Positions 1-14,500 of a DNA stretch of 64,000 nucleotides are shown one piece after another (position 1 is the first letter of the stretch; each line of letters begins with the position of its first letter). Under the pieces are notes generated by a model. It had not been told where the DNA came from. It was given only the letters and a program-made list of their open reading frames with translations, and did no database searches. The translations under genes and the position numbers were made by a program. Source of the stretch: Argentina anserina (taxonomy: Eukaryota > Streptophyta > Magnoliopsida > Rosales > Rosaceae); NCBI RefSeq assembly GCF_933775445.1, contig NC_065874.1:8451001-8515000 (forward strand). The letters are read 5' to 3'.

Positions 1-589
1 TTATTTATACTAGGTTCTATAACTGACACTAACTAGCTTTTAAGACTCTTTATGACTCTTGAAATTCAGAAACTGAAACATAAAAGACCTAATAAATAAA
101 AACTTGATACTCCTAAAGACCTAAACTGAACAGAAACAAAAAGACACAAGTAAACTCTTGAAATAACACTAAGCCTAAAAACTCTTTGGATCAAACTTCT
201 TCTCAGCTGCTAATTAAAATCCTGAGATCAATTAATCAATCATAAAGAAAGGTAATGATCAGATGCTCTATTTTTTCATCTCTTCCATTCATAAACCTTG
301 AAAGGGTTGGCATGATGTCCTCATCAACTCCTGGTCTACTTGTTGTAGAAAGCTGTATATACTGTCAATAGAACTGTTGAGTGGAATGTTGCAACTTGTA
401 AATTGGTTGTTTATTTTCCCGTGAAAATTCCAGATGTTAAAATTATGTTAAAAGCTCTTATATCTGCATGTCTGTGTTCTTCTATGATGTTCAGATTCTG
501 TTTGCTGAAAACATTCATTAGTTTAATTACATTATAGCAACCCTTCTTTCTATTTTCTGACTCATTTTATATTAAAATGAATATGTTAG
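1..589 (+). other. Probable PIE1 first intron or upstream region; exon 1 not seen
   Basis: AT-rich sequence without a credible coding exon. The first recognisable PIE1 exon starts at 590 after a TAG acceptor and is already inside the lysine/arginine-rich segment that precedes the HSA domain. The short basic N-terminus known from Arabidopsis PIE1 is missing, so the initiator exon is either left of the window or too short to recognise here. Confidence 0.5.
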
Positions 590-3500
590 GCTCTTGAAGT
601 TGCAAATGAACCTAAACGGCCGAAGGCTCATTGGGATCATGTTTTAGAGGAAATGATCTGGTTGTCAAAGGTAGGCAGTGGTAGATATGTATGCATTGAA
701 TATTGGCAGAATCTGTTATACAAATTTTAAAATTTTCTCATCTTTCACAAATTTTTCTTTATTGATTTAGACCATGTATATAGCTGTTATGTCTTTTTAT
801 TATTGTTGCTCATAAAAGAATTTGTTATCAGGACTTTGAGTCGGAGAGAAAATGGAAATTGAATCAGGCAAAGAAGGTAGCTTTAAGAGCCAGCAAGGGC
901 ATGCTAGATCATGCTACGAGGGGAGAAAAGAAAATGAAGGTACTGACTATTCCTCACTGATGTAATAAGTGTAGAAAAGCTTCTCATGCTAAGCAATATG
1001 GCGCATATGATTATTGACTGACATGCTAGATTTTCTTGGATATTTTTCTAATCTGATCAGGAAGAAGAACAACGGATGAAAAAAGTTGCTCTTAATATGT
1101 CAAAGGATGTGAAGAAATTCTGGTTGAAAATAGAAAAACTGGCAAGTTTATCTTCGCTTATTTGATCTTGATTGCAACCTATCCGATTTTTTTAATAAAT
1201 GAATTTTTGTGTATGTGCCCCTCTGACCGTACATGCTCGATACTGTAATTTAGGTGCTTTACAAACATCAGATGGAGCTTGATGAGAAAAAGAAAAAGGC
1301 CCTTGATAAACAGCTTGAGTTTCTTCTAGGTCAAACTGAGAGGTTAAGCATTACCCTCCTGGGGTTAATTGCAATACTCTGAATTTTTTTGTACGCTTCA
1401 CATCTTTTTTAATTCTTCTCTACTCAATTACTCCCTTTTTAACTGAACTGGTTCTACATGATAATTCCAGGTACTCAACAATGTTGGCAGAAAATCTTGT
1501 GGACAAGCCTGTGCAGCAATGTTCCACACATAATCAACTGACTATCGAAGGCGCAGCTGTAGCCGAAAGAGATATTAGTGAATCAGCAGAATTGAATGAT
1601 GGTAAGTTGGAGGTTGTAATTACATTGCTCTGACTTCACTTACCTAAGAGGCTTTCTTTTCCACTTTGTCAATGGAAGATAATTGTTATACCTTTGGAAC
1701 AGAACATCAATCAGATACAGCAGATGGCGATGATGATTATCATATGCAATCTGATGCTGGTTCAGTGAGTCTTTGTTCCTTTCTCTTTCCTTTGTTTGGA
1801 CTGATATTGTGAGTAGGCATTTAATTTTAATGCAAATCAAGTAAGGAATTTTATTAATGTTTTCCATGATTGGATAAGATCATGGAAAAGAATTATCTTA
1901 CATAATTTCAATGTGTGCTCTGGATTTTGGGGAAATTGATAAAGGGCTTGCTTGTTTCATGGTCCGATGTGAGATTGGCTGCAAAAACAATTATTCATCA
2001 GACTTGGATAGATATAGATAGTGCTAATAATTAAGGGAACAAAATAGACTTTGTGTATATAAATGACTAGCACTTTAATTTCAAAAGATATGGTATGTGT
2101 TGCGTGAGTGGTAACTCCAGATACCTGTTGGTCGTAACATTAGCCCACACTCCCCCTACTTGGTCTATTGAAGTAGATCTCTGTCACCCTTCGCAAGGGA
2201 TATTAGGTGAGGGTTAAGGAGTAATAGTCGGGTCGAGCACACAACCAAAATATAACTTGTCCTGTGATGAAGTTCAAATTTTTTTATTACTAAAGTTGCA
2301 ATTGAATCATGGTAGGGAAATCTGATTGAAAATTTAATAGAACCTTACCCTGATGAAAAGACCTGCATATAATTCAGGGAAGACATCTCGACCAAAAACA
2401 AGTCTAGAATCAGATAACTTAGAAAAGTTATTGTTGATATTTTTCAGCCTTAGTTTCTATTTGGATAGAGTATGCAGGTGTCTAAAGTTTTATGACCTGA
2501 ATATCTAATAACAAAATATGTAATTAATAAAATCTTGCATACGGAGGCTGCCTTTTGTCCTCTGCATTGATGACATACTGTTACCCTTTGTGAATTTAGA
2601 ACAGGCATTGATAATGCCTTTATATGTAGTTCCTATTTTTAACAGATGTTTTCCTGCATGGTGGTGCTGTTTTAGGGAGATGATGAAAACACAATTGAGA
2701 AAGATGAAGCTCTTTTTACTAAAGAAGAAAGGCAGGAAGAATTGGCAGCTTTACAAAATGAAGTGGATGTTCCACTCGAGGAGCTACTGAAACAATATGC
2801 TAGAAATAAAGGTGAGTGCTTATGGTTTTGCACAAGTATTACTTTATCGATTTTGCCATTTTTTGCTAGGTATGGGTATGAACCATTTTGAATAAAATTG
2901 ATAGGGCTGTTTATCGGATAGCGTGGTTTCCTCCATTCACAGTTAAAAAAGCAGTAAACCTTATCTTCAAAACCTTCTTTAGCCATGTACCTTTCTATTC
3001 TCAAACCTACGACTTGGTTTAAAAAGATTAATAGCTATTTTATGATGGCTATTTTCCGTTCTCCTTCTGCTTTTCCAGATATGGGTTAGGTTGATTTGTT
3101 ACCAGTTCTATATTAAGTTTCACAATTAGGTATATACATAGAAACCATATTACTTTAGCAATTTTCTGACATGTGGACTTTCGATTAACACAGAAGTTAA
3201 CAAAGAAAAGGGTAAAGTTGTTGAAGAAATGACTTCTTCTGGGGATGATGATATTATTTCTCCTGAAGGTGAAGATGACACTGAAATAACCTCATCAGGG
3301 GAAAATCACAGTTTGAGCTCAGGAAAGGATGAAGATGGAGCTGAAATCATGTCTGTGGGAGAGGATCATGATATGTGTCATAAAACGGGTGAAGTTGGAT
3401 CAGAAATGACCTCTGTGAGTAAAGATCAAGGTATGTATATGTGATTACTTTTAATGTTGAGAAATAGAACTGTTGATGATATCTTAGGATTTGAATTACG

Positions 3501-6500
3501 CAGGTGAACAAAATGATCTTCCTATAGCCAGTAAGACTGATAGAAGCAGCCCAGATGTTTTTACTGGTCGTCGTTGTGTAAGTTGTATGTGTTTATAGTT
3601 TACACTGCTCAGTTATGCAGCATCCGAAGGGTTTGGCATGATATATATTTTTCTGATTACAGGTTGGTATTAATGGTGTTCCTATATCAGAAACCCATGT
3701 ATCAGATATTGAGATTGGTGAAGCTGAAAGAATTTCAGAAGCGTCTCAGCAGCCGGCCAAAGGATATATACCTTATGATTTTGATGATGAACATGTAAGA
3801 ATGCAAATTCTTAGATGTTAACTTCCCTTTTTAAGTTTAGGGACATGTTTTACTGATTGGATGTTCATGTCTAGTGAACTCATTTCTGAATTTGTCATAG
3901 CATCTTCTTGTGAGAACTCCAATTATTTAGTAGCCTTGACACTTTACATTAATTAGAAATTGGTTTTTTGGATTTCAGGATGCATGCATTTCTTTTACTC
4001 TGCTTTTTGGTCTGAATCTATTGGACCTATATGCTACACTGTACTATCTGTACTGTCCCTTTTCAATATGGAATGTGGCATGAGCTGATTGCTCACTTGT
4101 ACTTAAATTTTGTAGGAAGACGGTGACTTCATTCTTGCTGCTGGAGACGAAAAGGTGGGAATGTTCAAAACAATGTTCTTGTTGCATGTCCTTGGTTCTG
4201 TTCTAGTTTGATTTTATCTGACACACTTTTACTGTTTCCAGTAGTATATGTGTAGTAAGTGTCGGCTCATCTCTCACTGCTAGGGTATCTTTTGTTTACG
4301 GACCTTGCTACCTCAAGTGGCTGGTATTAATTACAGCACACCTAATCTCTCCAACGAGTTTTATGATTCTTGCTTTTCATATAAAATAATGATAGAACTT
4401 GTTGGAGAGAGTAGATAGAGGGCACTTTGAATAATGTGGCTTTTGATGATGGATCAGTAGGAAGTCTAACAGCCTTTTTTACTTATTTGACCTCAATCCC
4501 CAGGACGATGAGACAACCTTGTTAGAGGAGGAGGAACTAGCAAAAGCAGATACCAATCATCCCGATCATGAGGTAAGAAGTCAATTACAAGCGAGTATGG
4601 CACAAAGAATGAATTGAAAAGCAGATGAGGTATCTAGTTACATTAGGATTACCATTCAGATTTTACTTTGTGAAGTTTGCTGATATTTTTTTTACGGCTT
4701 GCTCCTATCTTTCAGATTGCGCTACTGCAGAAGGAGAGTGAAATACCGTTAGAGGAATTGCTTGCAAGGTATAAAAAGGTATGGTTTGATTATATGCTTA
4801 TGCTTATTGGTTGGTTGGTCAAATCACATATGATTTTGTTCATTAATCAACCTATATTCAGGATTCGAACAGTGATGAAGTTGCAGACGGTGAATCTGAA
4901 TATGATTCTGCTTTATCAGAGGGATTTATGGATTCTCCATCTCAAGAAGACACAGAAGTCAAGCAACATGTTTCTGTCAATGAAGATGATGACTCTGGTG
5001 AACACCAGCCAACTCTTGATTCTCCACCTGAAGAACATAGGGCTTCAGATGGAGGAAGTGATAGTGAGAACAGAATTGAGGACGCAGCCACGGCTGCAAG
5101 ATCAGCACAGCCAACTGGAAACACATTCTCCACAACAAAAGTTCGTACAAAGTTCCCATTTCTTCTTAAGTTCCCTCTCCGTGAGTATCAGCATATTGGT
5201 TTGGATTGGCTTGTAACGATGTATGAGAAAAGGCTGAATGGTATTCTAGCCGATGAGATGGGGTTGGGGAAGACAATCATGACGATCGCTTTGCTTGCAC
5301 ACTTGGCCTGTGAAAAGGGCATATGGGGTCCTCATCTTATTGTGGTCCCAACCAGTGTAATGCTCAATTGGGAGACTGAGTTTCTAAAATGGTGCCCTGC
5401 TTTTAAAATCCTGACTTATTTTGGAAGTGCAAAAGAGCGCAAATTGAAGAGGCAAGGCTGGCTGAAACCAAACTCATTTCATGTCTGCATAACAACATAC
5501 AGGCTGGTTATACAAGATGCAAAAGTCTTCAAGCGTAAGAAATGGAAGTACTTGATTTTAGATGAAGCCCATCTGATTAAAAATTGGAAGTCACAGAGAT
5601 GGCAAACACTTTTGAACTTCAATTCCAAACGACGCATTTTGTTAACAGGAACTCCTCTACAGAATGATCTCATGGAACTTTGGTCTCTAATGCATTTCTT
5701 GATGCCTCACATATTTCAGTCTCATCAGGAGTTCAAGGATTGGTTTAGCAATCCAATATCCGGGATGGTTGAGGGGCAAGAAAAGGTAAATAAAGAAGTT
5801 CTTGATCGTTTACATAATGTCCTCCGCCCGTTCATTCTCCGCCGCCTGAAAAGAGATGTGGAGAAGCAGTTGCCTATGAAGCATGAGCATGTGGTATACT
5901 GTAGACTATCCAGGAGGCAACGGAACTTGTATGAAGACTTTATTGCAAGCTCAGAAACACAAGCAACTCTGGCAAGTACCAACTTCTTTGGAATGATAAG
6001 TATAATAATGCAACTTCGTAAAGTTTGCAATCATCCTGACTTATTTGAAGGTCGTCCAATTGTCAGTTCCTTTGATATGAATGGTATTTACATGCAACTG
6101 AGTTCTTCAATATGTTCAATGCTTTCGCCTGGACCATTTTCTATGGTAGACCTCAAGGGGTTGGGGTTTCTATTTACTCATCTAGATTTTAGCATGACAT
6201 CTTGGGAGAGGGATGAAGTTAAAGCTCTTGCTACCCCATCAAGTTTGATCAAAGACCGTGTTAATTTGATGCATCTTGAAGATTTTGGTGGATTCAGACA
6301 TCATAAATATCATAAGAAGGTCCATGGTATGAATATTTTCGAAGACATCCAGAAGGCGCTTATGGAGGAGAGACTAAGACAAGCACAAGAACATGCTGCA
6401 GCAGTTGCTTGGTGGAATTCCTTGAGATGTGATAGCAAACCCATATATTCAACAAGCTTGAGGGATCTTGTTACAGTCAGACATCCTGTTGAAGATATTG

Positions 6501-9500
6501 CTCATTGCAAGGCTAACCCTGTGTCATATATGTACTCCTCTAAGCTTGCTGATATAGTTCTTTCACCAGTTGAGCGCTTCCAGAAAACAATTGACCTGGT
6601 TGAGAGCTTTGTCTTTGCAATCCCTGCTGCACGAGCCGCCCCACCTGTATGCTGGTGCAGTAAATCTGAAAGTTCTGTGTTTCTGCAACCAACTTACAAG
6701 CAGAAGTGCTCTGAAGTCTTGTCGCCACTTCTGTCGCCGTTTAGACCTGCAATTGTCCGCAGACAAGTATATTTTCCAGATAGGCGACTAATACAGTTCG
6801 ACTGTGGTAAATTGCAGCAGCTTGCTGTTTTGCTTAGGAAATTAAAGTCAGAAGGTCACAGAGCTTTGATATTCACTCAGATGACAAAGATGCTTGACGT
6901 TTTGGAGGCTTTCATCAATCTATATGGTTACACATACATGCGTTTAGATGGATCCACTCCACCTGAGGAGAGGCAAACTTTGATGCAGCGGTTTAACACA
7001 AACTCAAAATTTTTCCTTTTTATATTGTCAACTCGTAGTGGAGGTGTTGGTATCAACCTGGTTGGGGCAGATACAGTTATCTTTTATGATAGTGACTGGA
7101 ATCCTGCTATGGACCAACAAGCTCAAGATCGTTGCCACCGTATTGGACAGACAAGAGAAGTTCATATCTATCGCTTGATCAGTGAGAGCACCATTGAAGA
7201 AAATATTTTGAAGAAAGCAAATCAGAAGAGGACTCTTGACAATCTAGTTATACAAAGTGGGGACTACAACACTGAATTCTTCAAGAAGCTTGATCCTATG
7301 GAGCTTTTTTCTGGTCATAAAGCCCTTCCCATTAAGAATATGCAAAAGGAGAAAACTCACAATTCTACTGAAATTTCTCTATCTAATGTGGACCTGGAAG
7401 CTGCGTTGAAGCAGGCAGAAGATGAAGCAGATTATATGGCTTTAAAGAAAGTTGAGCAGGAAGAAGCTGTGGACAACCAAGAATTTACTGAAGAAGGCAT
7501 TGTGAGAATGGAAGATGATGAATTAGTGAATGAGGACGACATGAAGGTTGATGAACCCACTGATCAGGGGGCTTTGATGATGTCTTCAAACAAAGACAAG
7601 GGAATGTTGTTGAATGGGAGCGATCCTAATGAAGAAAGAACTCTTACTGTTGCTTGTAGGGAAGATGATGCAGACATGATGGGTGATGTCAAACAAATGG
7701 CTGCTGCTGCTGTCGCAGGACAAGATATCTTATCATTTGAAAAGCAGTTGCGTCCAATAGATCATTATGCAATTCGTTTTCTTGAATTGTGGGACCCAAT
7801 AGTAGACAAGACAGGAGCAGAATCTCAAGTTAGATTTGAGGAGAGAGAGTGGGAATTGGACCACATAGAAAAATACAAGGAGGAAATGGAATCTGAGATT
7901 GATGAGGATGAGGAACCTCTCGTATATGAAAGTAAGTACCTCCTTTTTTTTGCCTTTTTTTTGTAGTTAGTGGTCTTAAGGTAATTTTGTTGCATTTCAT
8001 AATATTCAAAAAAGAAAAAAAATCCTTTCTTTTAGCGGCTTCTTTAACTATACACCAATTTGTTAAAGCTCTCTTCTGTTCAGTGACCTGTTTACTGCAG
8101 CATCTAGTGATATTGCATCTAGTATCTGTAACCCAATGCGTTATTGTGCGAGATATGGTACTAATGGCGGACTGTAGGATCCTTAAAACTATCTTATAAG
8201 TGCATGTTCCAACATCAGACTAAACTTGCGTGTTCTTTCGTAGCATGGGATGCTGAATTTGCAACCGAGGCATATCGTCAGCAGGTTGAAGCCTTGACAC
8301 AACACCAGGTCAGTGGATAGTCTTCTACATTTATATAGATTGTACTTCTTACCATGTAATAATATACTGAACCTTCAACAGTTGATGGAGGAACTGGAAT
8401 ATGAAGCCAAGGTGAAGGAAGATGAAGCAGATGAAAACCTTGATTCTCTGAGGTAAGCTGTCAACTTGTATGCTTTTCCGGGTCGGTTGTTTTCTTTTTA
8501 TTGTAAGCTTGTCTTAACATTTATACAGTAATGCCTCCCATCTGGTAAAATATCTGGGACAACATTTGCAGAGATAACTTGTTCTTCTGTGATTATTTCT
8601 TTTAGTTAAATAATCATTAATTTAACTGTCTTTGGTAGCAGATATGGGATGTCAAATGGACCTAAACCCAAGCGTAAGAAGAAATCAAAGAAAGCAAAAT
8701 TTAAATCTCTGAAGAAACGGTCTCTAGCTTCTGAACTGGAACCTGTTAAAGGAGAGCAGCAAGTGGAACCTATGTATATAGACGAAGATTATCTCTCTAA
8801 TGATCTGCTTTCATATTCAGATACCGAATCACCTCCTTCAAATGTGCAGAAAAAACGCAAGAAGGCTGATTCTAAACCAGCTGGTGAAGAAAAGAGTTCA
8901 AAGAAGAAGTCTAAGAAATTGAAGAAGTCCCATCTTGAAATCTGTACTCCAGAGTTTGATACTAGTGTCTCGTCACTGCATCATCTTGAAGCTTCAGAGT
9001 TAAAATCATGTGATAGTGTGGTTGAATTTGAGCATAAACCAACTAGTAGAACCAAAATGGGAGGGAAGATATCCATCACTGCCATGCCTGTAAAGCGAGT
9101 TCTAATGATAAAACCAGAAAAGCTAAAGAAGGGAAACATTTGGTCTAGAGATTGCATTCCATCACCAGACTTTTGGTTGTCACAGGAGGATGCAATTTTA
9201 TGTGCTGTGGTACATGAGTATGGTCCTTTTTGGAGTTTAGTGAGTGAGACACTTTATGGTATGACTTCTGGTGGGTTTTATAGGGGGAGATTTCGCCATC
9301 CAATTCATTGCTGCGAGAGGTTTAGGGAGCTTATCCAAAGATATGTTTTATCCGCACCAGACAATCCTAATTCTGAAAAGGTCAACAATATAGGATCTGG
9401 AAAAGCTCTTTTAAGAGTAACAGAGGTATCGATAATTTTTCTTTTTAAGACTTCCTGAATTATACTCATGAATGTTTTATTATCTTGGGAAAAATAGGCA

Positions 9501-10779
9501 GCTCATCATCTTTCTTTTGTGTCAGGAAAATATTCGGACATTATTGAATGTTGCTGCTGAGCAGCCCAATTCAGAATATTTGATTCAGAGACATTTCATT
9601 GCTCTGCTATCATCTGTCTGGAAGATGGCATCTCACAAAGGAGGCAGACAAAATCATTCATTTTTGTTGAATGGCTTATATTTTGGTGGAAATTATTTGA
9701 ATTCTTCCCACCAAATTTCTTGGACTTCAATGAAGGAAAACACTGCAACCATTAAAGTTACCAATTTTGGACAGGGTGCCAAGTTGGTAGCAGCGGCACT
9801 TAATAATGTCAGCAGCAGGCATGAAGATGAGAGCGTCTTTTCCCCCAACCCGGGGAAAAAATCGTCAACCAATGCTGAACTGTTGGATCTAACTCTGGAG
9901 TTTCAGGCACAAAAGGATGACTCCACGGATCCATTTCCATCTGTTATCAATGTATCAATATCAGATTCAGGCCGTCCATTAGATAATAAGGCAGTGGAAC
10001 CAAATCTTCTCAGGGACTCCTGTAAAGGCTACTGCAAAAGCACCGCTGATGCAAATGTTGCTGAGAATCGTTTCAGGTAATATGTTTTGCAACATAAAAT
10101 TCGGAATACTTTCTGTCATAGCCATTGTTCAAAATAATATTTCTTTTAGATGCAATTATAAATACCGTTTCTCTTGGACCAAAAATATGACTATTGCAGC
10201 CATGAATTCAAACACTTGCCGTACCACGGCAAATTTGACATTTATCATGTAGATTTCTTGTAAACAATTACTGAACAGCTTAGTAAGTACTGGGTGACGG
10301 CTAATATAGTGCTCTGTCCCTTTTACAGGAATGCAACAAGAGCTTGCGATGAAGATAACATGGGATGGGCTTCATCCACATTCCCGACATATGATGTCAG
10401 GTCTCGATCAGTGTCAAAGTTACCTTCCTCAGGAAAGCACAAGCTTGTTTTCTCCGATCCAGTCAAACCTTCAAAATCCAAGTTCAGGAAAAATGCAGTA
10501 GAGCATGGTGAGATGCATCAATTTATGGCTGAGCAGGTGCTTCCACATTTCCCAATAGCTGCACCCCTGCATCCCAGTCCAAGGTTTGACCTGAACCTGC
10601 CTGTCAACGAGGACATTGAAACTGATGATCTCGAAAGCATTTCCCATTCTCAGGTGGCTGAGTCTTCATTTGAAGAAAGCTTTGGAGTTCTCCCGCATAA
10701 ATATGTTCCTGGGTTGCTTTCAGGCCTTGGTGATTGTTCATTGTTGCCAGAATATGATGAATATGATGACATTGCGTAA
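590..10779 (+). CDS. PIE1: SWR1-complex Snf2 ATPase PIE1 (5' partial)
   Basis: Catalytic subunit of the plant SWR1 complex, which swaps H2A for H2A.Z in nucleosomes and affects FLC and flowering time. Exons: 590-670, 832-939, 1061-1141, 1254-1342, 1471-1601, 1703-1764, 2676-2811, 3194-3430, 3504-3577, 3663-3794, 4116-4154, 4504-4572, 4716-4778, 4862-7931, 8244-8308, 8382-8452, 8642-9425, 9526-10076, 10329-10779. All phases join, giving about 2097 residues, close to the Arabidopsis protein. Seen in order: an HSA domain (HWDHVLEEM onward) in the first four exons; acidic linkers; Snf2 ATPase in the 3 kb exon with Walker A DEMGLGKT and DEAH box; a long insert typical of INO80/SWR1; helicase C-lobe (LDGSTPPEER, STRSGGVGINL, QDRCHRIGQ); acidic and lysine-rich stretches; a SANT/Myb domain near 9165-9350; and a C-terminal FDLNLP motif. 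Intron 3 uses a GC donor. The start codon is not in view. Confidence 0.96.
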
Positions 10780-11552
10780 GGCAAACCCCGAGGGCCAGAA
10801 CAACCCTAGTTTGTGCAAGGTCTCATGAAGCACATACTGTGGGTTGAATACTGATCACATTTCGGCCATAGAGGCAGGATCTTGGTTCCTGTCAAGCTGA
10901 AAACTAGTGGACTGATGAATCTATCCAGTGGTATGAAGGTTCCACTATCAGGAAAACTCTAATTGTATCATAAAAATTTTGTAGTTAACCTTTAGCTTAG
11001 GATTCGGGTATTAAATAGGGCTTCAATTGGGTATTCATTGTAGGGCTTCTTCCATTGAGACGTCTGTAGCTGTATGGGCATATTTTTCTCCATGAAAAGT
11101 AATGAATGAAATCAGTGCACTATAGTAACATGGAAAATATCACTGTCAAGCTTCGTTATTAGTTGAGGCTTGGATGAATGATATATACCGTCTTGTTCTT
11201 CAGAAGAATATCAGTATTTACACAATGTGTGAGCATAGAACCCAGCCCTCTTTGAAGTTGCAAACTACAGAGTTGTACCGTATCAAATATTAAATACTTT
11301 GTGATAGTGTTAGACCCTGCTCGTTTCTGGCTTTCTAATATCTTCCTGTATGAAAGTCGGTTGTTGTAGCGGTAATTCAGAATTTTCTCAAATCTTACAG
11401 GAGCATATACGACTACTCATGGTTGAAAAATTAATTACTCCAGTTTCTTGTCTGAAAAAAAAGTGCCAATAGATTTTAATCATTTTCAGATAAGGTAGTA
11501 ACTACAGAAATGAAAACTCCATTGTCAAAACTTGGTAGAGCTGCAGGCAACC
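10780..11552. other. Convergent 3' intergenic region PIE1/RH10
   Basis: This lies between the PIE1 stop and the RH10 stop on the opposite strand. The first roughly 300 bases probably hold the PIE1 3' UTR, with a degenerate poly(A) context (AATGAATGAAAT) near 11100. The rest is AT-rich and nothing coding or repetitive was recognised. Confidence 0.5.
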
Positions 11553-14500
11553 TCATCTTTTTCTGAACTTTCTGGACTTGCCGTCCTTGTGACCCAAATA
11601 CTTTCCGACGACATCATCCTCGCCTTCATTTCCTTCCCCTTTTCTCTTTCTGCTTCCCCTTTCCTTTTCTTTTAATTTCTGGCAGAAGTCAAAATCGAAC
11701 AAGTTAATCTCGGGAGCAACAAGATGCACCCAGTGACCACTGGGAAAAACAGAGACTATCATTACAATTAACAACTAAGGATATAAACTTGGGAAGAAAA
11801 TTACCGAGGTGGCCAATCTTTTGGCCTCTGTGACACGTTCCAAAAATTGAAGGACCTCCACTTCTTGAGCAGCGAATTCAGGTAACTTCTTGCCTAAAAA
11901 TTAACAAACCATGAGCTTTCCAAATCTCTCCTTCAGTGTTTCACAAAACATTAAAAAAAAAAAAACAGGAGCCTACCGATAAGCTTTTCTATCTGTATAT
12001 ACCACTCCAACTCATACTGATTCACAAGAGATATTGCAACACCAGACCGTCCAGCACGAGCAGTTCTTCCCACTCGATGAATATAATCCTGCAACTCACT
12101 TGAAGTTAGAATACCAGGGAGATTATTTAATATAACTACCATCAATTTTACTTTAAAAAGCCTACATTTTTTTAGAAAGCATGATTTTTATACTCGTCAT
12201 GACATGGAAAAAGGCTGAGATTACCAGGGAGATTTAAAAAATTGGAATAAGTAAAATTTCAATTAAGTGGGAAAGAAATACAATAATCCATATCCCACAA
12301 GTAGGATTTTATTTTATATGCCGGGGAAAGGACACAAAAGGAAGTTGGATCACAGATATCACTGTAACTGTCCCATTGGAGTGAAAAAAAAAATTGCCCT
12401 CAGTAATACAACTAGTCAACTACAGTAGCTTTGGTCATTATTCATCAAGTAGAATGCTAAATCAACTCCTCAACTAAATAGCAAGCATATATAGTGACCA
12501 CGACCCAAATGACACGCCACTCAGCCTACATATAGCAAATAAAAGGCTCACCTTAGAATTTGAGGGAATATCATAATTGATAACCATATCCACTGGAAAA
12601 TCTAGTCCTCTACTTGCCACATCTGTGCAGATAAGTACATTACACTGTCCAGCTTTAAACATATTTAAGGCACCAAGTCTTTTCGACTGCCAGAAGGATG
12701 ACACAAACAAGGTCAGTTAAATTCCATTATAACAAGTTAACAACCAACTGAATATGTGTCAAATGAGTAAATTCAAAAACGTAAATTCAGTGTAACAGAC
12801 CTGGCTCATATGACCACTAATAGGTGTGGCTCTTATGCCAAGATTTCGAAGCATTGATGCTAAAAGGAGTGTTGCATCACATGTACGGGTGAAAACCATA
12901 GTCGTACACTGAGACTTTTCAGTCAGAATATATACGAGATAACAGTCCTGTAGACATGAAAGTTTTGAAGTTTATATCTAAGGGAGTTAAATAGTAAACA
13001 ACAACAAAAAAGCAGGAATTATTAGGAGTCTGCTGATTCTACTATACTTATGCACATGAGTGCATATGACGTCTAAATGGGTACAGGCATAACATTAAAG
13101 AATTAAAAACACTATAAGTAGAAGAATAACAAAAGGGAATGAACCTTGTGCACAGCTGGCAGAAAACGATACTGCTGCTTTAGTGTGTCCACAGTAGAAT
13201 ATTTAGATGCTACTTCAATCTGAGATAACAGAAAGTTAGCTTGTTATAAGTTGAGAGAAATTTGTGGAGAATGATCATGGTCCAAGTACTCATCAAACCT
13301 TCACAGGATTCCTTAGACAAGCTCTTTGCAGCTTCTTGACCTACAATTTTACAAGCACAACTGTTTTAACTAGTAAAATAACAAGTCCAAAACTTCTGAG
13401 TGAAATTTGTAAAACAAAACTCTGTTTAAAAAGATAACTTCTTAAATGATGTTGTCTATCAACCTATAGTACACTACCTTTTTAGTCATGGTAGCAGAAA
13501 ACAAATATGTTCTCCGTTGACGAGGAATGACTTTCAGAATGTCATCAAGTGTCTTTTCAAAGTCCTCATTAAGCAACCTGTCTGCCTCATCTAAAACCTG
13601 GTCGATTGCAAGTAAAAGGTTTCTTAGCATTTCAGACAAGTCAGAGATATAGGACATCTGAGGTCATCAAATATGAATGGACAACTTGATTTGGGGCAAT
13701 TATGAATTAGAAATGTCACTATTTTTAATGGATGGAAGAAGATGCAACATATATTCTAGCTAAATGAAAACAGACTATTGTACAAACATAACACATTTAA
13801 GTATACAATAATAGCCCAAAATGCATGCATTTTCTGTTATTAGCTTTAATCTTTATTTATAAGATCTTTAATTTTTTCTTCAGTCTTCATTAACCTCTTA
13901 GAATATGTTCATTCCATCTATTCCATTTAAGTTGCAATTGCATCTACAACAGAATCATGAAAATCATCAGACCAGTGAAACCATACCAAATACTTCACTG
14001 AACCAAGAGAAAATCCTTTGGTGTTGGAAACATGATCCAAGAGGCGTCCAGGTGTAGCAACCTTTAAATGAATACAACAGTAGAAAGAACAATAAGTGCC
14101 CAATAAATTTATACACATTTTGTCAACTTACGGGAGTTCCTATATCCTTACTGATGTTGAGGGAAAAAAGCCTTCCAACAGAGAAAAAGAAAACACTCAC
14201 AATAATGTGTGGCCGCTTTCCAATCATATTAGCCTGTTGAACCATGTCCACTCCTCCAACAAGCTGAAAGGATTAGATAAAGAAGCTAAGCCACATAAAC
14301 AATGACTAAATACATATGAATCAATAAGAAACATCACTGGTTTAATCTCTAACAGCTTTAGAAATGGTAAGGTCATCATACCCTCAATCAATCTAATATA
14401 TAGCACCAAACCGTAAAGCCTCTAAGTTATTCCAAACTATTTGTCCTACATAACTGGCACAGGGACAGAAGTTAAACCACTACGAAACAACCACACGAAG

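Noticed and set aside
1703..1764. Minus-strand 75-codon frame over this exon
   Set aside because: The plus strand here is a PIE1 exon with good splice sites and correct phase.
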